Shown here: positions 23,142 through 31,015 of the stretch, piece after piece
Layout: each line of letters opens with the position of its first letter
Position numbering within the stretch: position 1 is the stretch's first letter
The notes under the pieces: generated by a model
Seen by the model: the letters and a program-made list of their open reading frames with translations, nothing else
Database searches by the model: none
Told to the model about the DNA's origin: nothing
Assembly: GCF_026151165.2 (NCBI RefSeq)
Contig: NZ_CP117849.1
Coordinates: 3,348,001 to 3,412,000 of the forward strand
Reading direction: 5' to 3'
Source of the DNA: Cryobacterium sp. SO2
Lineage (GTDB): Bacteria > Actinomycetota > Actinomycetes > Actinomycetales > Microbacteriaceae
DNA length: 64,000 nucleotides
Made by a program: the position numbers and the translations under genes

Positions 23142-23943
23142 CGTGTATGCGGGCACCGTGCTGCTGACCATCGGGCTCGGCGGCTGCGCGGTTTCCGCGC
23201 CCGAGACATCCGGGCCGGCCATCGAGCTGCCGCCAGTGGGCGGAGGCCTGGACTACCAGCTCGGCGGCGCCTATGACCCGCCGGCCGGCGTGGCCATCGT
23301 CGCGCGCGACAGCACGGAGACCCCGGCCGCCGGCCTGTATTCGATCTGCTACGTCAACGGTTTCCAGACCCAGCCGGCCGACACCGAGCGCCTGCTCGCC
23401 GACTCCCCCGAGCTGATCCTCACCGCGGACGGCGCCCCGGTCCGGGACGCGAACTGGCCGGACGAGCTACTCTTCGACACCGGCAGCGCCGAGACGCGCG
23501 CCGGCATCGCCGCGCTGCTGCTGCCCCAGATCAGCGGATGCGCCGATGACGGCTTCGACGCCGTGGAGATCGACAACCTCGACTCCTACACCCGCTCCGC
23601 CGGCCTGCTCACCGCCGCCGACAACATCGCGCTGGCACGCCTGCTCGTGGCCGGCGCCCACTCCGCGGAGCTGGCCATCGGCCAGAAGAACGCCGCCGAC
23701 CTGGCCGGCAGCCTGTCCGGCCTGTTCGACTTCGCGGTCGCCGAGGAGTGCGACCGGTGGGAGGAGTGCGGGCTGTACACCGCCGCATACGGCGATCAGG
23801 TGCTGGCGATCGAGTATGCCGACGACCTGCGCGACGACTTCGCGGCGGCCTGCGCGGTGCCGGGCCGGCCGCTGTCGATGATCCTGCGCGACCGGGACCT
23901 CGTGACGCCGGCCTCGGCCGAGTACGTCTACGAGCGCTGCTGA
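23110..23943 (+). CDS. GH114-family (endo-alpha-1,4-polygalactosaminidase) lipoprotein
   Basis: This 277-residue secreted protein has a basic N-terminus, a hydrophobic segment and lipobox LGGC near residue 24, so it should be membrane-anchored outside the cell. The domain begins LDYQLGGAYDPP and shows YSICYVNGFQTQ, LIL, FDTGS, then AVEIDNLDSYTRS with the putative catalytic acidic residues, IGQKNAADL and VAEECDRWEECGLY, all typical of GH114/TM1410-like TIM barrels. Such enzymes cleave galactosamine-containing exopolysaccharide. No clear ribosome binding site precedes the ATG, which lies in a hairpin; translation may depend on carD transcript structure. Confidence 0.82.
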   Translation: MSNRLVAVRRRVYAGTVLLTIGLGGCAVSAPETSGPAIELPPVGGGLDYQLGGAYDPPAGVAIVARDSTETPAAGLYSICYVNGFQTQPADTERLLADSPELILTADGAPVRDANWPDELLFDTGSAETRAGIAALLLPQISGCADDGFDAVEIDNLDSYTRSAGLLTAADNIALARLLVAGAHSAELAIGQKNAADLAGSLSGLFDFAVAEECDRWEECGLYTAAYGDQVLAIEYADDLRDDFAAACAVPGRPLSMILRDRDLVTPASAEYVYERC

Positions 23944-24039
23944 CCCGGACCGATCGGGCCAGACCAATCCGTCTGCACGAGGGTGGCGAACCAGTGTCGT
24001 GAGGCGATCCGGCCTCCGGTCAACCACCAGGAGCTCCCC

Positions 24040-24441
24040 ATGCGATTCATCCCCACCAAGGTCCACGCCGTTCTCGACTATGTCGTCGCGATCGCGCTCA
24101 TCCTCGCCCCCACCATCTTCATGTTCGAGGAGGTCGGCGGCGCCGCCGTCATCATCCCGCGCATCCTCGGCATCGGCCTGATCCTCTACAGCCTGTTCAC
24201 GCGCTACGAACTGGGCCTGGTCAAGGTCATCGGCATGCCGATCCACCTCATCTTCGACGTGGTCGCGTCGGTCTTCCTGATCGCGTCGCCGTTCCTGTTC
24301 GGCTTCGTCAACGAGGCCCCGAACGCCTGGCTGCCGCACATCGCGGTCGGCGTTGCCGTGATCCTCGTCGTGCTCTGCTCGAAGAGCCAGCCCGGCGCGA
24401 GCGTCACCGGCACCAAGGCCCACGCCACCAGCGTCGCCTGA
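24040..24441 (+). CDS. small four-helix membrane protein (SPW repeat-like)
   Basis: This 133-residue membrane protein has four predicted helices: VHAVLDYVVAIALILAPTIF, AVIIPRILGIGLILYSLF, MPIHLIFDVVASVFLIASPF and LPHIAVGVAVILVVL. FIPTKVHAVLDY and HLIFDVVASVFLIASPFLF resemble SPW-repeat proteins found in many bacteria, with no known function. AGGAG lies six bases before the ATG. A strong intrinsic terminator follows, so the gene is probably a single transcription unit. Confidence 0.78.
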   Translation: MRFIPTKVHAVLDYVVAIALILAPTIFMFEEVGGAAVIIPRILGIGLILYSLFTRYELGLVKVIGMPIHLIFDVVASVFLIASPFLFGFVNEAPNAWLPHIAVGVAVILVVLCSKSQPGASVTGTKAHATSVA

Positions 24442-24461
24442 TTCACCCGCGCTGCCACACT

Positions 24462-24497
24462 GCGGCAAGCGTCCCCGGCACTGGGGGCGCTTGCCGC
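24462..24497 (+). terminator. intrinsic terminator
   Basis: GCGGCAAGCG...CCCC (24462-24475) pairs with GGGG(G)CGCTTGCCGC (24483-24497) and is followed by TTTTGTG. It terminates the membrane protein gene ending at 24441. Confidence 0.85.
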
Positions 24498-24524
24498 TTT
24501 TGTGTGCCCGCGGTTCAGCCCCCG

Positions 24525-24581
24525 CGACTTCGGGCAAAGTGCCCCTTCAACGCATCCGAAGGGGCACTTTGGCAGAAGTCG
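24525..24581. repeat. palindromic intergenic element, family E copy 1
   Basis: A 57-base nested palindrome runs from CGACTT (24525) to AAGTCG (24581) with inner arms AAAGTGCCCCTTC and GAAGGGGCACTTT around the loop AACGCATCC. Copy 2 follows in tandem after 16 bases. Confidence 0.8.
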
Positions 24582-24597
24582 ACGGCGGGTGCGCTCG

Positions 24598-24654
24598 CGA
24601 CTTCGGGCGAAGTGCCCCTTCAACGCATCCGAAGGGGCGCTTTGCGGCAAGTCG
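24598..24654. repeat. palindromic intergenic element, family E copy 2
   Basis: A 57-base copy has the same outer CGACTT/AAGTCG ends, the same loop AACGCATCC and inner arms GAAGTGCCCCTTC/GAAGGGGCGCTTT. Both arms have changed relative to copy 1, but base pairing is kept largely through wobble. It ends 13 bases from the yidC stop. Confidence 0.8.
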
Positions 24655-24667
24655 GGGGGGGATGGCG

Positions 24668-25453
24668 CTACCGGGTGGCCGGGCGCAGCATCCGCCAGAG
24701 GACGGCGCGCTCGGTGACGCCCCACACCGCGCTCACCGTGAGGTAGATCGCCGCGGCCAACGGCACGAAGGCCGCGAACACCACGCTGATCAGGGGCAGC
24801 CAGCTGAGCACACCGGTCATGGTCGCCTGGGCGGCCGGCGAGAGCGCACCTGGGAGCGTCGGGGCGGCCGGTGCGGCGAGGCCCGCGGATGCCGCGCCCT
24901 GGGCGAGCAGCAACCGCCGGCTGAGCAGCTGCGCCACGAGCAGCACCCCGAGCAGCACGCCGCCTACCACGAGCCCTGCCGGAGTGGGCTGCGCGCCCCA
25001 GCCGGCGAGGATGCTGCTGCCCAGCGGGCTGCCGAACAGTCCACCGGCCAGGAGAGCATTGTCGTGCCCGTTGATCGTGTGGAGCACGAACAGGCCGTAG
25101 ACGACGGACAGGATCGGCGCCTGCACCAGCAGCGGCAGGCATCCGGCCAGTGGAGAGGCATTCTCGGCGGCATACAGCGCGGCCGTTTCCCGCTGCAGGC
25201 GTTCGGGGTTGCCGCCGTGCAGGCGGCGCAACTCGGCCAGGCGCGGGGCGAGGCGTTGGCGCACCCGCTGGGCTCGCGCCTGCGAGACCCCGACGGGGAT
25301 GAGCGCCAGGCGCAGCACGAGGGTGAGCACGATCACGGCGAGCGCCGCCGCGTTCGCCGCGGTGAGTGGGGTGAGGAACAGGGTGAGGGTGTGCAGAACG
25401 GCGTAGGCCGCGTCGAGAACGGCCGCGATGGGGCCGAAGGCATAGAGGTTCAT
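24668..25453 (-). CDS. YidC/Oxa1-type membrane protein insertase (paralogue)
   Basis: This 261-residue insertase has the YidC core: two N-terminal helices around LNALAV-type AAALAVIVLTLVLRLALIP, the amphipathic coiled-coil with RVRQRLAPRLAELRR, then AGCLPLLVQAPILSVVYGLF (the conserved GC-P-L-Q-P signature), and two or three C-terminal helices. It lacks the long N-terminal and C-terminal extensions of the main actinobacterial YidC, which sits by rnpA and rpmH elsewhere, so this is probably a second, specialised insertase. GGGAG lies seven bases before the ATG. It follows a small DUF6412-like gene in the same direction. Confidence 0.85.
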   Translation of the reverse strand: MNLYAFGPIAAVLDAAYAVLHTLTLFLTPLTAANAAALAVIVLTLVLRLALIPVGVSQARAQRVRQRLAPRLAELRRLHGGNPERLQRETAALYAAENASPLAGCLPLLVQAPILSVVYGLFVLHTINGHDNALLAGGLFGSPLGSSILAGWGAQPTPAGLVVGGVLLGVLLVAQLLSRRLLLAQGAASAGLAAPAAPTLPGALSPAAQATMTGVLSWLPLISVVFAAFVPLAAAIYLTVSAVWGVTERAVLWRMLRPATR

Positions 25454-25547
25454 TGGATGACTCCCGGTCGGAATACGGAAAATGGGGAACCGTATGGTCG
25501 CGACGGGAGCGCCGGCACCCGGTGGGGTGTGGCGCGAGAAAAGCTCC

Positions 25548-25913
25548 CTAGGCGACCGGGAGGGAGCGTCCGGGGGCGCGGGGTTGGGGCTTGCCGGGCG
25601 CGTCAGGAACGCTCTGGCCGACCTGCGAGGCCAGTTCTGGATAGGGCCGGGCGACCGGAGTGGGCGCACCGGTGAGCACCATGACGAGCATGGCGAGCAC
25701 CTGTTGGGCAGCTCCGGTGACGGCCACGGCCGAGGCGCACAGGGTGAAGAGGGCCGCAAGGGCGAGTACCTCGCCGAAGCCACGGCCGCCGATGTTGAGG
25801 GCGCCGACGAACAGCGCACCCAGACCGGTGCCCAGGCCCAGACCGAGGGCGGCCGACCAGCGAGCGGTCACGGGCGCGGGCGCGGACGTCAGCGGCAGCA
25901 TCCGTGCAGACAT
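25548..25913 (-). CDS. small membrane protein, DUF6412-like
   Basis: This 121-residue protein has two predicted membrane helices (AALGLGLGTGLGALFVGAL and EVLALAALFTLCASAVAVTG) and a Pro-rich C-terminal tail. I associate it with the actinobacterial DUF6412 family, whose members commonly sit next to a YidC paralogue, as here (94 bases upstream of yidC in the same direction). Function unknown; it may be a substrate or partner of that insertase. Confidence 0.65.
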   Translation of the reverse strand: MSARMLPLTSAPAPVTARWSAALGLGLGTGLGALFVGALNIGGRGFGEVLALAALFTLCASAVAVTGAAQQVLAMLVMVLTGAPTPVARPYPELASQVGQSVPDAPGKPQPRAPGRSLPVA

Positions 25914-25982
25914 CCGGTCACCTCCTGGTCGGTCGATCCGGCCAGCCTAGTCGTGCTCGGTGCGTTGTGTTCTGGCGGCCGG

Positions 25983-26372
25983 TCAGAGCGCACGCATGGA
26001 GTTGTTTCGCTTGTCGTGCGTGAGTTCGGCCAGGCCGAGGTGCTCGAGCAGCGGCGGCAGGTACATGCCGAACCGACCACGGTAGCCCTTGCGCAGGCCG
26101 TACCAGCCGCCGACGGGATTGTCGTCGGCCCGGCCCCACCCCTCGACGCTGCCCTCTGCGGCGGGCTTCTGCTCGTCGCTGGCGCCCAGCGGCACCCAGT
26201 CTCCCTGCCCGACCAGCCAAGCGTGCAGATCGTCGATGGCCCTGGCCTGGTATTTCAGGGTGGTGGACCCGACCTGGCAGACCAGTTCGTCGCCGTCGCG
26301 GTACATCGAATACGTCGACGTGCCCGGCGCAGTGGTGAGCTGCCAGGGCTCGGCTGCCGTTCCTTCGGTCAT
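25983..26372 (-). CDS. conserved actinobacterial protein of unknown function
   Basis: This 129-residue soluble protein has many conserved aromatic and charged residues: WQLTTAPGTSTYSMYRD, LVCQVGSTTLKYQARAIDDL, WVPLGASDEQKPAAEGSVE, WGRADDNPVGGWYGLRKGYR and GRFGMYLPPLLEHLGLAEL. I recall the same order in a widespread actinobacterial family (possibly DUF6855). No catalytic motif is identifiable. ATG 26372 with GGAGA upstream is preferred over a longer frame whose extra N-terminus is not conserved. Confidence 0.7.
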   Translation of the reverse strand: MTEGTAAEPWQLTTAPGTSTYSMYRDGDELVCQVGSTTLKYQARAIDDLHAWLVGQGDWVPLGASDEQKPAAEGSVEGWGRADDNPVGGWYGLRKGYRGRFGMYLPPLLEHLGLAELTHDKRNNSMRAL

Positions 26373-26512
26373 GGTGTCTCCAGTTCCTGAGCCGGCCGGG
26401 AGCCGGCGGGCATCCGTTGTCGCCAGCCTAGGCACCGGGGGTGCAAAACTCTACGGCGGCTGGGCCGTCACCGAGTACGCTGAGCGCACCTGAATACCCG
26501 GGAAGGACCGTC

Positions 26513-27367
26513 ATGGCGAAGAAGGCCTCAGCCGCCGCACCCCGCATGAACAAGAAGCTCTACGAGAACGAGTTGCGCCGGTTGCAGGCCGACCTCGTCA
26601 CCATGCAGGAGTGGGTGCGGGAGTCCGGCGCCCGCATCGTGGTGATCTTCGAGGGCCGCGACGCCGCGGGCAAGGGGTCGGCGATCAAGCGGGTCACCGA
26701 GTACCTCAACCCGCGCATCGCCCGGATCGTGGCACTGCCGGTGCCCACCGATCGCCAGCGCGGCCAGTGGTACTTCCAGCGCTACATCGAGCACTTGCCC
26801 ACGAGCGGCGAGATCGTGCTGATGGACCGGTCCTGGTACAACCGCGCCGGCGTCGAGAAGGTGATGGGCTACTGCACCCCCGACGAGTACCGCCGGTTCC
26901 TGCACCAGGCTCCCCTGTTCGAGCGGATGCTGGTGGAGGACGGCATCATCCTGCTCAAGTACTGGTTCTCGGTGTCGGACACCGAGCAGGAACTGCGCTT
27001 CCGGTCGAGGCTGAAAGACCCGATGCGGCGGTGGAAGCTCTCGGAGACCGATGTGCTCTCGATCACCAAGTGGGTGGACTACTCCAAGGCCAAGGATGAG
27101 ATGTTCGTGCACACCGATATCGCCGAGGCGCCCTGGTGGGTGGTCGAGAGCGAGGACAAGCGGGCCGCGCGCCTCAACATGATCAGCCACTTCCTGTCGA
27201 TGGTGCCGTACGAGCACATGGAGCCGCCGCTCGTGCGCATCCCGCATCGGCCGCCGGCGTCGGACTACGAACGCCCGCCGCGCGAACTCAACCGCCCGGT
27301 GCCCGACCACGCGGCGCGCGTGGCGGAGCTGGCCGCCGAGGCGAAGGGGAAGGCCAAGAAGGGCTGA
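26513..27367 (+). CDS. ppk2: polyphosphate kinase 2 (PPK2, class I-like)
   Basis: This 284-residue enzyme transfers phosphate between polyphosphate and nucleotides. NKKLYENELRRLQADLVTMQ, Walker A GRDAAGKGSAI (about residues 49-59), lid-region WYFQRYIEHLPTSGE, Walker B VLMDRSWYNRAG and FLHQAPLFERMLVEDGI show a single-domain PPK2 with normal length. The C-terminus ends in a short Lys/Ala tail. GGAAGGA lies seven bases before the ATG. It is convergent with the small gene downstream. Confidence 0.93.
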   Translation: MAKKASAAAPRMNKKLYENELRRLQADLVTMQEWVRESGARIVVIFEGRDAAGKGSAIKRVTEYLNPRIARIVALPVPTDRQRGQWYFQRYIEHLPTSGEIVLMDRSWYNRAGVEKVMGYCTPDEYRRFLHQAPLFERMLVEDGIILLKYWFSVSDTEQELRFRSRLKDPMRRWKLSETDVLSITKWVDYSKAKDEMFVHTDIAEAPWWVVESEDKRAARLNMISHFLSMVPYEHMEPPLVRIPHRPPASDYERPPRELNRPVPDHAARVAELAAEAKGKAKKG

Positions 27368-27371
27368 GCCG

Positions 27372-27611
27372 TCAGTGCGGCTGGATGTGCGCGGGGCCGT
27401 GACCGGTGGATTGCCGCAGTCGCGCCTTCGCACCGTGTTCGATCAGCACCGGCACGTAGTCGCGGATCGGCTTGCCCTCGAGCTGATGGCGTTCGTCGAG
27501 CACGACGTCCTCGATGAACGAACGCGGGCGGTCGGGAAACCTCTCGGCGAGGCGGTCGATGACCTGGGAAACTGCCTGGTCCTCATGGTGTTGACGTTCT
27601 TCGGTGTCCAC
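27372..27611 (-). CDS. small three-helix bundle protein
   Basis: This 79-residue protein starts at a GTG and reads DTEERQHHEDQAVSQVIDRL then ERFPDRPRSFIEDVVLDE and IRDYVPVLIEHGAKARL. The FPD-x-x-x-x-x-IEDVV...IRDYVPVLIE pattern matches small actinobacterial three-helix bundle (DUF3562-like) proteins that dimerise. Role unknown. It ends four bases from the convergent PPK2 gene stop. Confidence 0.7.
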   Translation of the reverse strand: MDTEERQHHEDQAVSQVIDRLAERFPDRPRSFIEDVVLDERHQLEGKPIRDYVPVLIEHGAKARLRQSTGHGPAHIQPH

Positions 27612-27715
27612 GGAATCAGTCTGCGACCCCGGGCCGACACGGTCAACTCCGGCGTCACGCCGGGTCGCCGAATCCTGCACGGACGTGCAGCCCGCCGCCG
27701 GTCGCGGGGAACAGG

Positions 27716-28318
27716 TCAGGGCTGGATGCGGGGGGCCGTGCCGAGCATCAGCTCGAGGGCGGCGTCGAAGATACCGCTCATGTCCACCGTTTTGTCGTGC
27801 AGCCACTGCAGTTGCAGGCCGTCGCTGAGGGCCGTCGCGGCGCGCGCCACCACCATCGGGTCCAGGTCGGCGCGCACCGAGCCATCCCGCTGGCGTGCCC
27901 GCACGCTGTCCGCCAGGCTGTTCACGATCAGGTCGTAGCGTTCGCGCACGTAGTCGTGCGCCGGATGTTCGGGGGCCTCCGCCTCGGCCACGAGCCTGGA
28001 GTACAGCTGAACGAGCCCCGGCACCGTGCCGTTGTGCTCGATGGTGCGGCTGAGCAGCCCGAGCAGGTCCGGCTCGAGTCCGGCGAAGCTGTCCCGGTCG
28101 TGCGCGTCCCGCTCGCTGACCACCTCGGCCATGAGCTCCTCACGCGAGGTGAAGTAGTGCAGCACGCCGGCCTTGGTGAGGCCAACGGCATCCGCGATCT
28201 CCTGCAGCGAGGAGTTGCGGTAACCCTGCGTCGCCACGACAGCGAGGGCAGCGTCGAGGATCTCGCGACGCTTGGCCGCGCCTTTGGCATACCGTCGTGC
28301 CGGGGCGTCGATGCTCAT
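27716..28318 (-). CDS. TetR family regulator, probable repressor of the GH3 gene
   Basis: This 200-residue TetR regulator has KRREILDAALAVVATQGYRN, SLQEIADAVGLTKAGVLHYF (HTH, about residues 38-57) and SREELMAEVV. The C-terminal half is helical and unassigned. TAGGGT lies exactly six bases before the ATG, so a leaderless mRNA is likely. A TetR-like operator, with ACCGA and TCGGT arms, is placed 33 bases upstream of this gene and about 80 bases before the divergent GH3 beta-glucosidase, so it probably controls both. Confidence 0.88.
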   Translation of the reverse strand: MSIDAPARRYAKGAAKRREILDAALAVVATQGYRNSSLQEIADAVGLTKAGVLHYFTSREELMAEVVSERDAHDRDSFAGLEPDLLGLLSRTIEHNGTVPGLVQLYSRLVAEAEAPEHPAHDYVRERYDLIVNSLADSVRARQRDGSVRADLDPMVVARAATALSDGLQLQWLHDKTVDMSGIFDAALELMLGTAPRIQP

Positions 28319-28350
28319 GCCGTCACCCTACCGCCGGCACCCCTCCCCGG

Positions 28351-28372
28351 AAACCTACCGATGGTCGGTTTT
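28351..28372. promoter_or_regulatory. candidate TetR operator between tetR and the GH3 gene
   Basis: AAACCTACCGATGG TCGGTTTT contains the inverted pair ACCGA/TCGGT around TGG, with A/T-rich ends AAACC and TTTT adding partial symmetry. TetR operators of the ACCGACC-n-TCGGT type look like this. TAGGCT at 28379-28384 could be the -10 box of the GH3 promoter, so binding here would block it. Confidence 0.55.
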
Positions 28373-28453
28373 AACTGCTAGGCTCCCTGCATCGTCGCCG
28401 CCACCGGGCGACACCGCTGGCGCGCACCGATGCTCGCCGAAAGGACAGGCACC

Positions 28454-30922
28454 ATGACGTACACCTCCGCGGCCGACACGGCCCGCTTCGCCGCCCTGAT
28501 CGACCAGCTCACCCTCGAGGAGAAGGTGCAGCTGCTGACCGGCCGCGATTTCTGGACCACCTGGCCGATCGAGAAGATCGGGCTGCGGCGCCTGCTCGTC
28601 TCCGACGGCCCCAGCGGCGTGCGCGGCGAGGTGTGGGACGAACGCTCCCCCTCGCTCAACCTGCCCTCCGGCACCGCCCTGGCCTCCAGCTGGGACGGCG
28701 AGATGGCCGCCAGGTACGGCGCCATGTCGGCCGTCGAGGCCCGCCGCAAGGGCGTGGACGTGGTGCTCGGCCCGACCATCAACCTGCACCGCTCGCCGCT
28801 CGGCGGCCGGCACTTCGAGGCGTTCAGCGAAGACCCCGTGCTCACCGCCGAGATGGCCGCCGCCTACGTGGCCGGCGTACAGGACAACGGTGTCGGCGCC
28901 ACTCCCAAGCACTACATCGCCAACGACTATGAGACCGAGCGCTTCACCGCCAGCACCGAGGTGAGCGACCGGGCCCTGCGCGAGCTCTACCTGCTCGCCT
29001 TCGAGAAGGCCGTCACCGAATCGCACGCCTGGCTCGTGATGAGCTCCTACAACTCCATCAACGGCGTCACAGCCACCGAGAACGACCTGCTCGAGACCCC
29101 GCTCAACTCCGAGTGGGGCTTCGACGGCGTGGTGGTCAGCGACTGGACCGGCGTGCGCAGCGCGGCAGCGGCCCGCGCCTCTCAGGACCTCGAGATGCCC
29201 GGCCCGGACGGCTTCTGGGGCGCCGCCCTGGTGACCGCGGTCGAGGCCGGCGAGGTGGCCGTGGCCGACATCGACCGCAAGGTGCTGCGCATCCTGCGCC
29301 TGGCCGCCCGGGTGGGCGCCCTCGACGGTTTCGACGCCGTGCAGCCCGTGCCCGTGACCGTCGAAGACGGCATCGAGTTCGCCCGCGAGGCCGCATCGGC
29401 CGGCAGCGTGCTGCTGCAGAATCAGAGCCGCACCCTGCCGCTGGCGGCGGACACACTCAACAGCGTCGCTGTGATCGGCCATAACGCCCTGCACGCCCGC
29501 ACGCAGGGCGGCGGAAGCGCCACCGTGCTGCCGGAGAAGATCGTCACCCCGCTGGACGGCATCCGCGCCGCCCTGCCGCACGCCGAGGTGAGCTACTCGG
29601 TGGGCGCCGTGGTGCAGAAGGGCATCGCCGAGCTGCCGCTGCAGAGCATCGTCAACCCGGCCACCGGCACTCCCGGCATGCTCGTGCGGTTCCTGGCCGC
29701 GGATGGCTCGGTTCTGTTCACCGAGGACCGGCTCGCCACCGCGCTCACCTACTTCGGCGGTGACGCCCCGATCGAGTCCGCGGATCGGATCGAGCTGTCG
29801 ATGGCGTGGACCCCGGCCGAGTCCGCCACAGTGCCGTTCGGCTTCGCCGCCGTGGGCCGCGGCCGCATCTCCGTCGGCGGAACCGTGGCACACGAGGGCG
29901 AGGGGTTGTCGGTGGGCGGCACCCTCGGCGCAAACATGATGGCGCCGCCGTCGGTGGTGACAACGATCACCGTGACGGCCGGTGAGCCGGTCGACCTCAT
30001 CGTCGAGTTCGACCTGACCACCCGCGACATGGACCTGCCCGGGGTCTTCGGCATCACGGCCGGCCTCGAGGCCGACGACTCCGACCCCGCCGGGCTGCTC
30101 GCCGAGGCCGTGGCCGCGGCCGGCGCCGCCGATGTCGCCATCGTGGTGGTCGGCACGAACGCGCAGGTGGAATCCGAAGGATTCGACCGCAGCGACCTCG
30201 ACCTGCCCGGCCGCCAGGACGAACTCGTGCGCGCCGTGGTCGCCGCGAACCCACGCACCATCGTGGTGGTCAACTCCGGGTCGCCGGTGCTGCTGCCGTG
30301 GCGGGACGAGGTGCAGGCCATCCTGCTCACCTACTTCGGCGGCCAGGAATATGGCAACGCCCTGGCCGACATGCTCTTCGGCCACGCCGAGCCGGGCGGC
30401 CGCCTGCCCACGACCTGGCCGAAGGAACTGACCGACGTTCCGGTGCTCGATGTCACCCCGGAGGACGGGATCTTGCGGTACGACGAGGGCATCCACATCG
30501 GCTACCGCGCCTGGCTGAAGGCCGGCACCGAGCCGGCCTACGAGTTCGGCTTCGGCCTCGGCTACACCGACTGGGAGCTCGGTGATCTCGCGGTCTCGCC
30601 GAGCGTGTCGGCCGACACCGACGGATGGCTGAGCCTGACGGTCTCGAACACCGGCGACCGGGCCGGCAAGCAGGTGGTGCAGGTGTACCTGAGCCGCGCC
30701 GACAGCGCGATCGACCGGCCGGTGCGCTGGCTGGCCGGTTTCGCCGCCGTCTCGCTCGAGGCCGGCGCAACGGCGCTGGTCGAGCTGGCCCTGCCCGCCC
30801 GCGCGTTCGCCGACTGGAACAACGGCTGGCAGTACGAAACCGGCGCCTTCGCCGTGCACGTGGGTACCTCGGTGACCGACACCCCGCTCGCCGGCACCGT
30901 GGAGCTCGTCGCCGCCACGTAA
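28454..30922 (+). CDS. GH3 family beta-glucosidase with PA14-like insertion
   Basis: This 822-residue enzyme hydrolyses beta-linked glucosides from the non-reducing end. The TIM-barrel domain (about 1-300) has SDGPSGVRGE, GPTINLHRSPLGGR, ATPKHYIANDYE and the nucleophile Asp in GVVVSDWTG. An alpha/beta sandwich domain (VLLQNQSRTLPL, IVVVGTNAQVESEGFDRSDL) is split by a PA14-like insertion at about residues 390-530 that often governs substrate length, and a fibronectin III-like domain ends the protein. It has no signal peptide, so it acts inside the cell. AAAGGA precedes the ATG. No transporter is adjacent. Confidence 0.93.
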   Translation: MTYTSAADTARFAALIDQLTLEEKVQLLTGRDFWTTWPIEKIGLRRLLVSDGPSGVRGEVWDERSPSLNLPSGTALASSWDGEMAARYGAMSAVEARRKGVDVVLGPTINLHRSPLGGRHFEAFSEDPVLTAEMAAAYVAGVQDNGVGATPKHYIANDYETERFTASTEVSDRALRELYLLAFEKAVTESHAWLVMSSYNSINGVTATENDLLETPLNSEWGFDGVVVSDWTGVRSAAAARASQDLEMPGPDGFWGAALVTAVEAGEVAVADIDRKVLRILRLAARVGALDGFDAVQPVPVTVEDGIEFAREAASAGSVLLQNQSRTLPLAADTLNSVAVIGHNALHARTQGGGSATVLPEKIVTPLDGIRAALPHAEVSYSVGAVVQKGIAELPLQSIVNPATGTPGMLVRFLAADGSVLFTEDRLATALTYFGGDAPIESADRIELSMAWTPAESATVPFGFAAVGRGRISVGGTVAHEGEGLSVGGTLGANMMAPPSVVTTITVTAGEPVDLIVEFDLTTRDMDLPGVFGITAGLEADDSDPAGLLAEAVAAAGAADVAIVVVGTNAQVESEGFDRSDLDLPGRQDELVRAVVAANPRTIVVVNSGSPVLLPWRDEVQAILLTYFGGQEYGNALADMLFGHAEPGGRLPTTWPKELTDVPVLDVTPEDGILRYDEGIHIGYRAWLKAGTEPAYEFGFGLGYTDWELGDLAVSPSVSADTDGWLSLTVSNTGDRAGKQVVQVYLSRADSAIDRPVRWLAGFAAVSLEAGATALVELALPARAFADWNNGWQYETGAFAVHVGTSVTDTPLAGTVELVAAT

Positions 30923-30930
30923 CCGCAACC

Positions 30931-31015
30931 CCGCTCTCGCGAGCGAATCACCTCGCGAGAGCGGCCGTGTGGTCGCTTCAGAGCGCTGAGGTGACCGCTT
31001 TCCCGCTCTCGCGAG
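30931..31015. repeat. palindromic element, family B copy 2, reaching into the next gene
   Basis: Three alternating copies of CCGCTCTCGCGAG or its complement lie at 30931-30943, 30952-30964 and 31003-31015. The first two form a tight hairpin that probably terminates the GH3 transcript. The second and third bound a 64-base element equal in length and ends to B1 at 2717-2780. The element overlaps the 3' end of the oxidoreductase gene (30978), whose last codons are thus repeat-derived. Confidence 0.72.

Noticed and set aside
24525..24654. CRISPR-like spaced repeats
   Set aside because: There are only two units, each palindromic over its full 57 bases and 16 bases apart, with no cas genes; this is a tandem palindrome.
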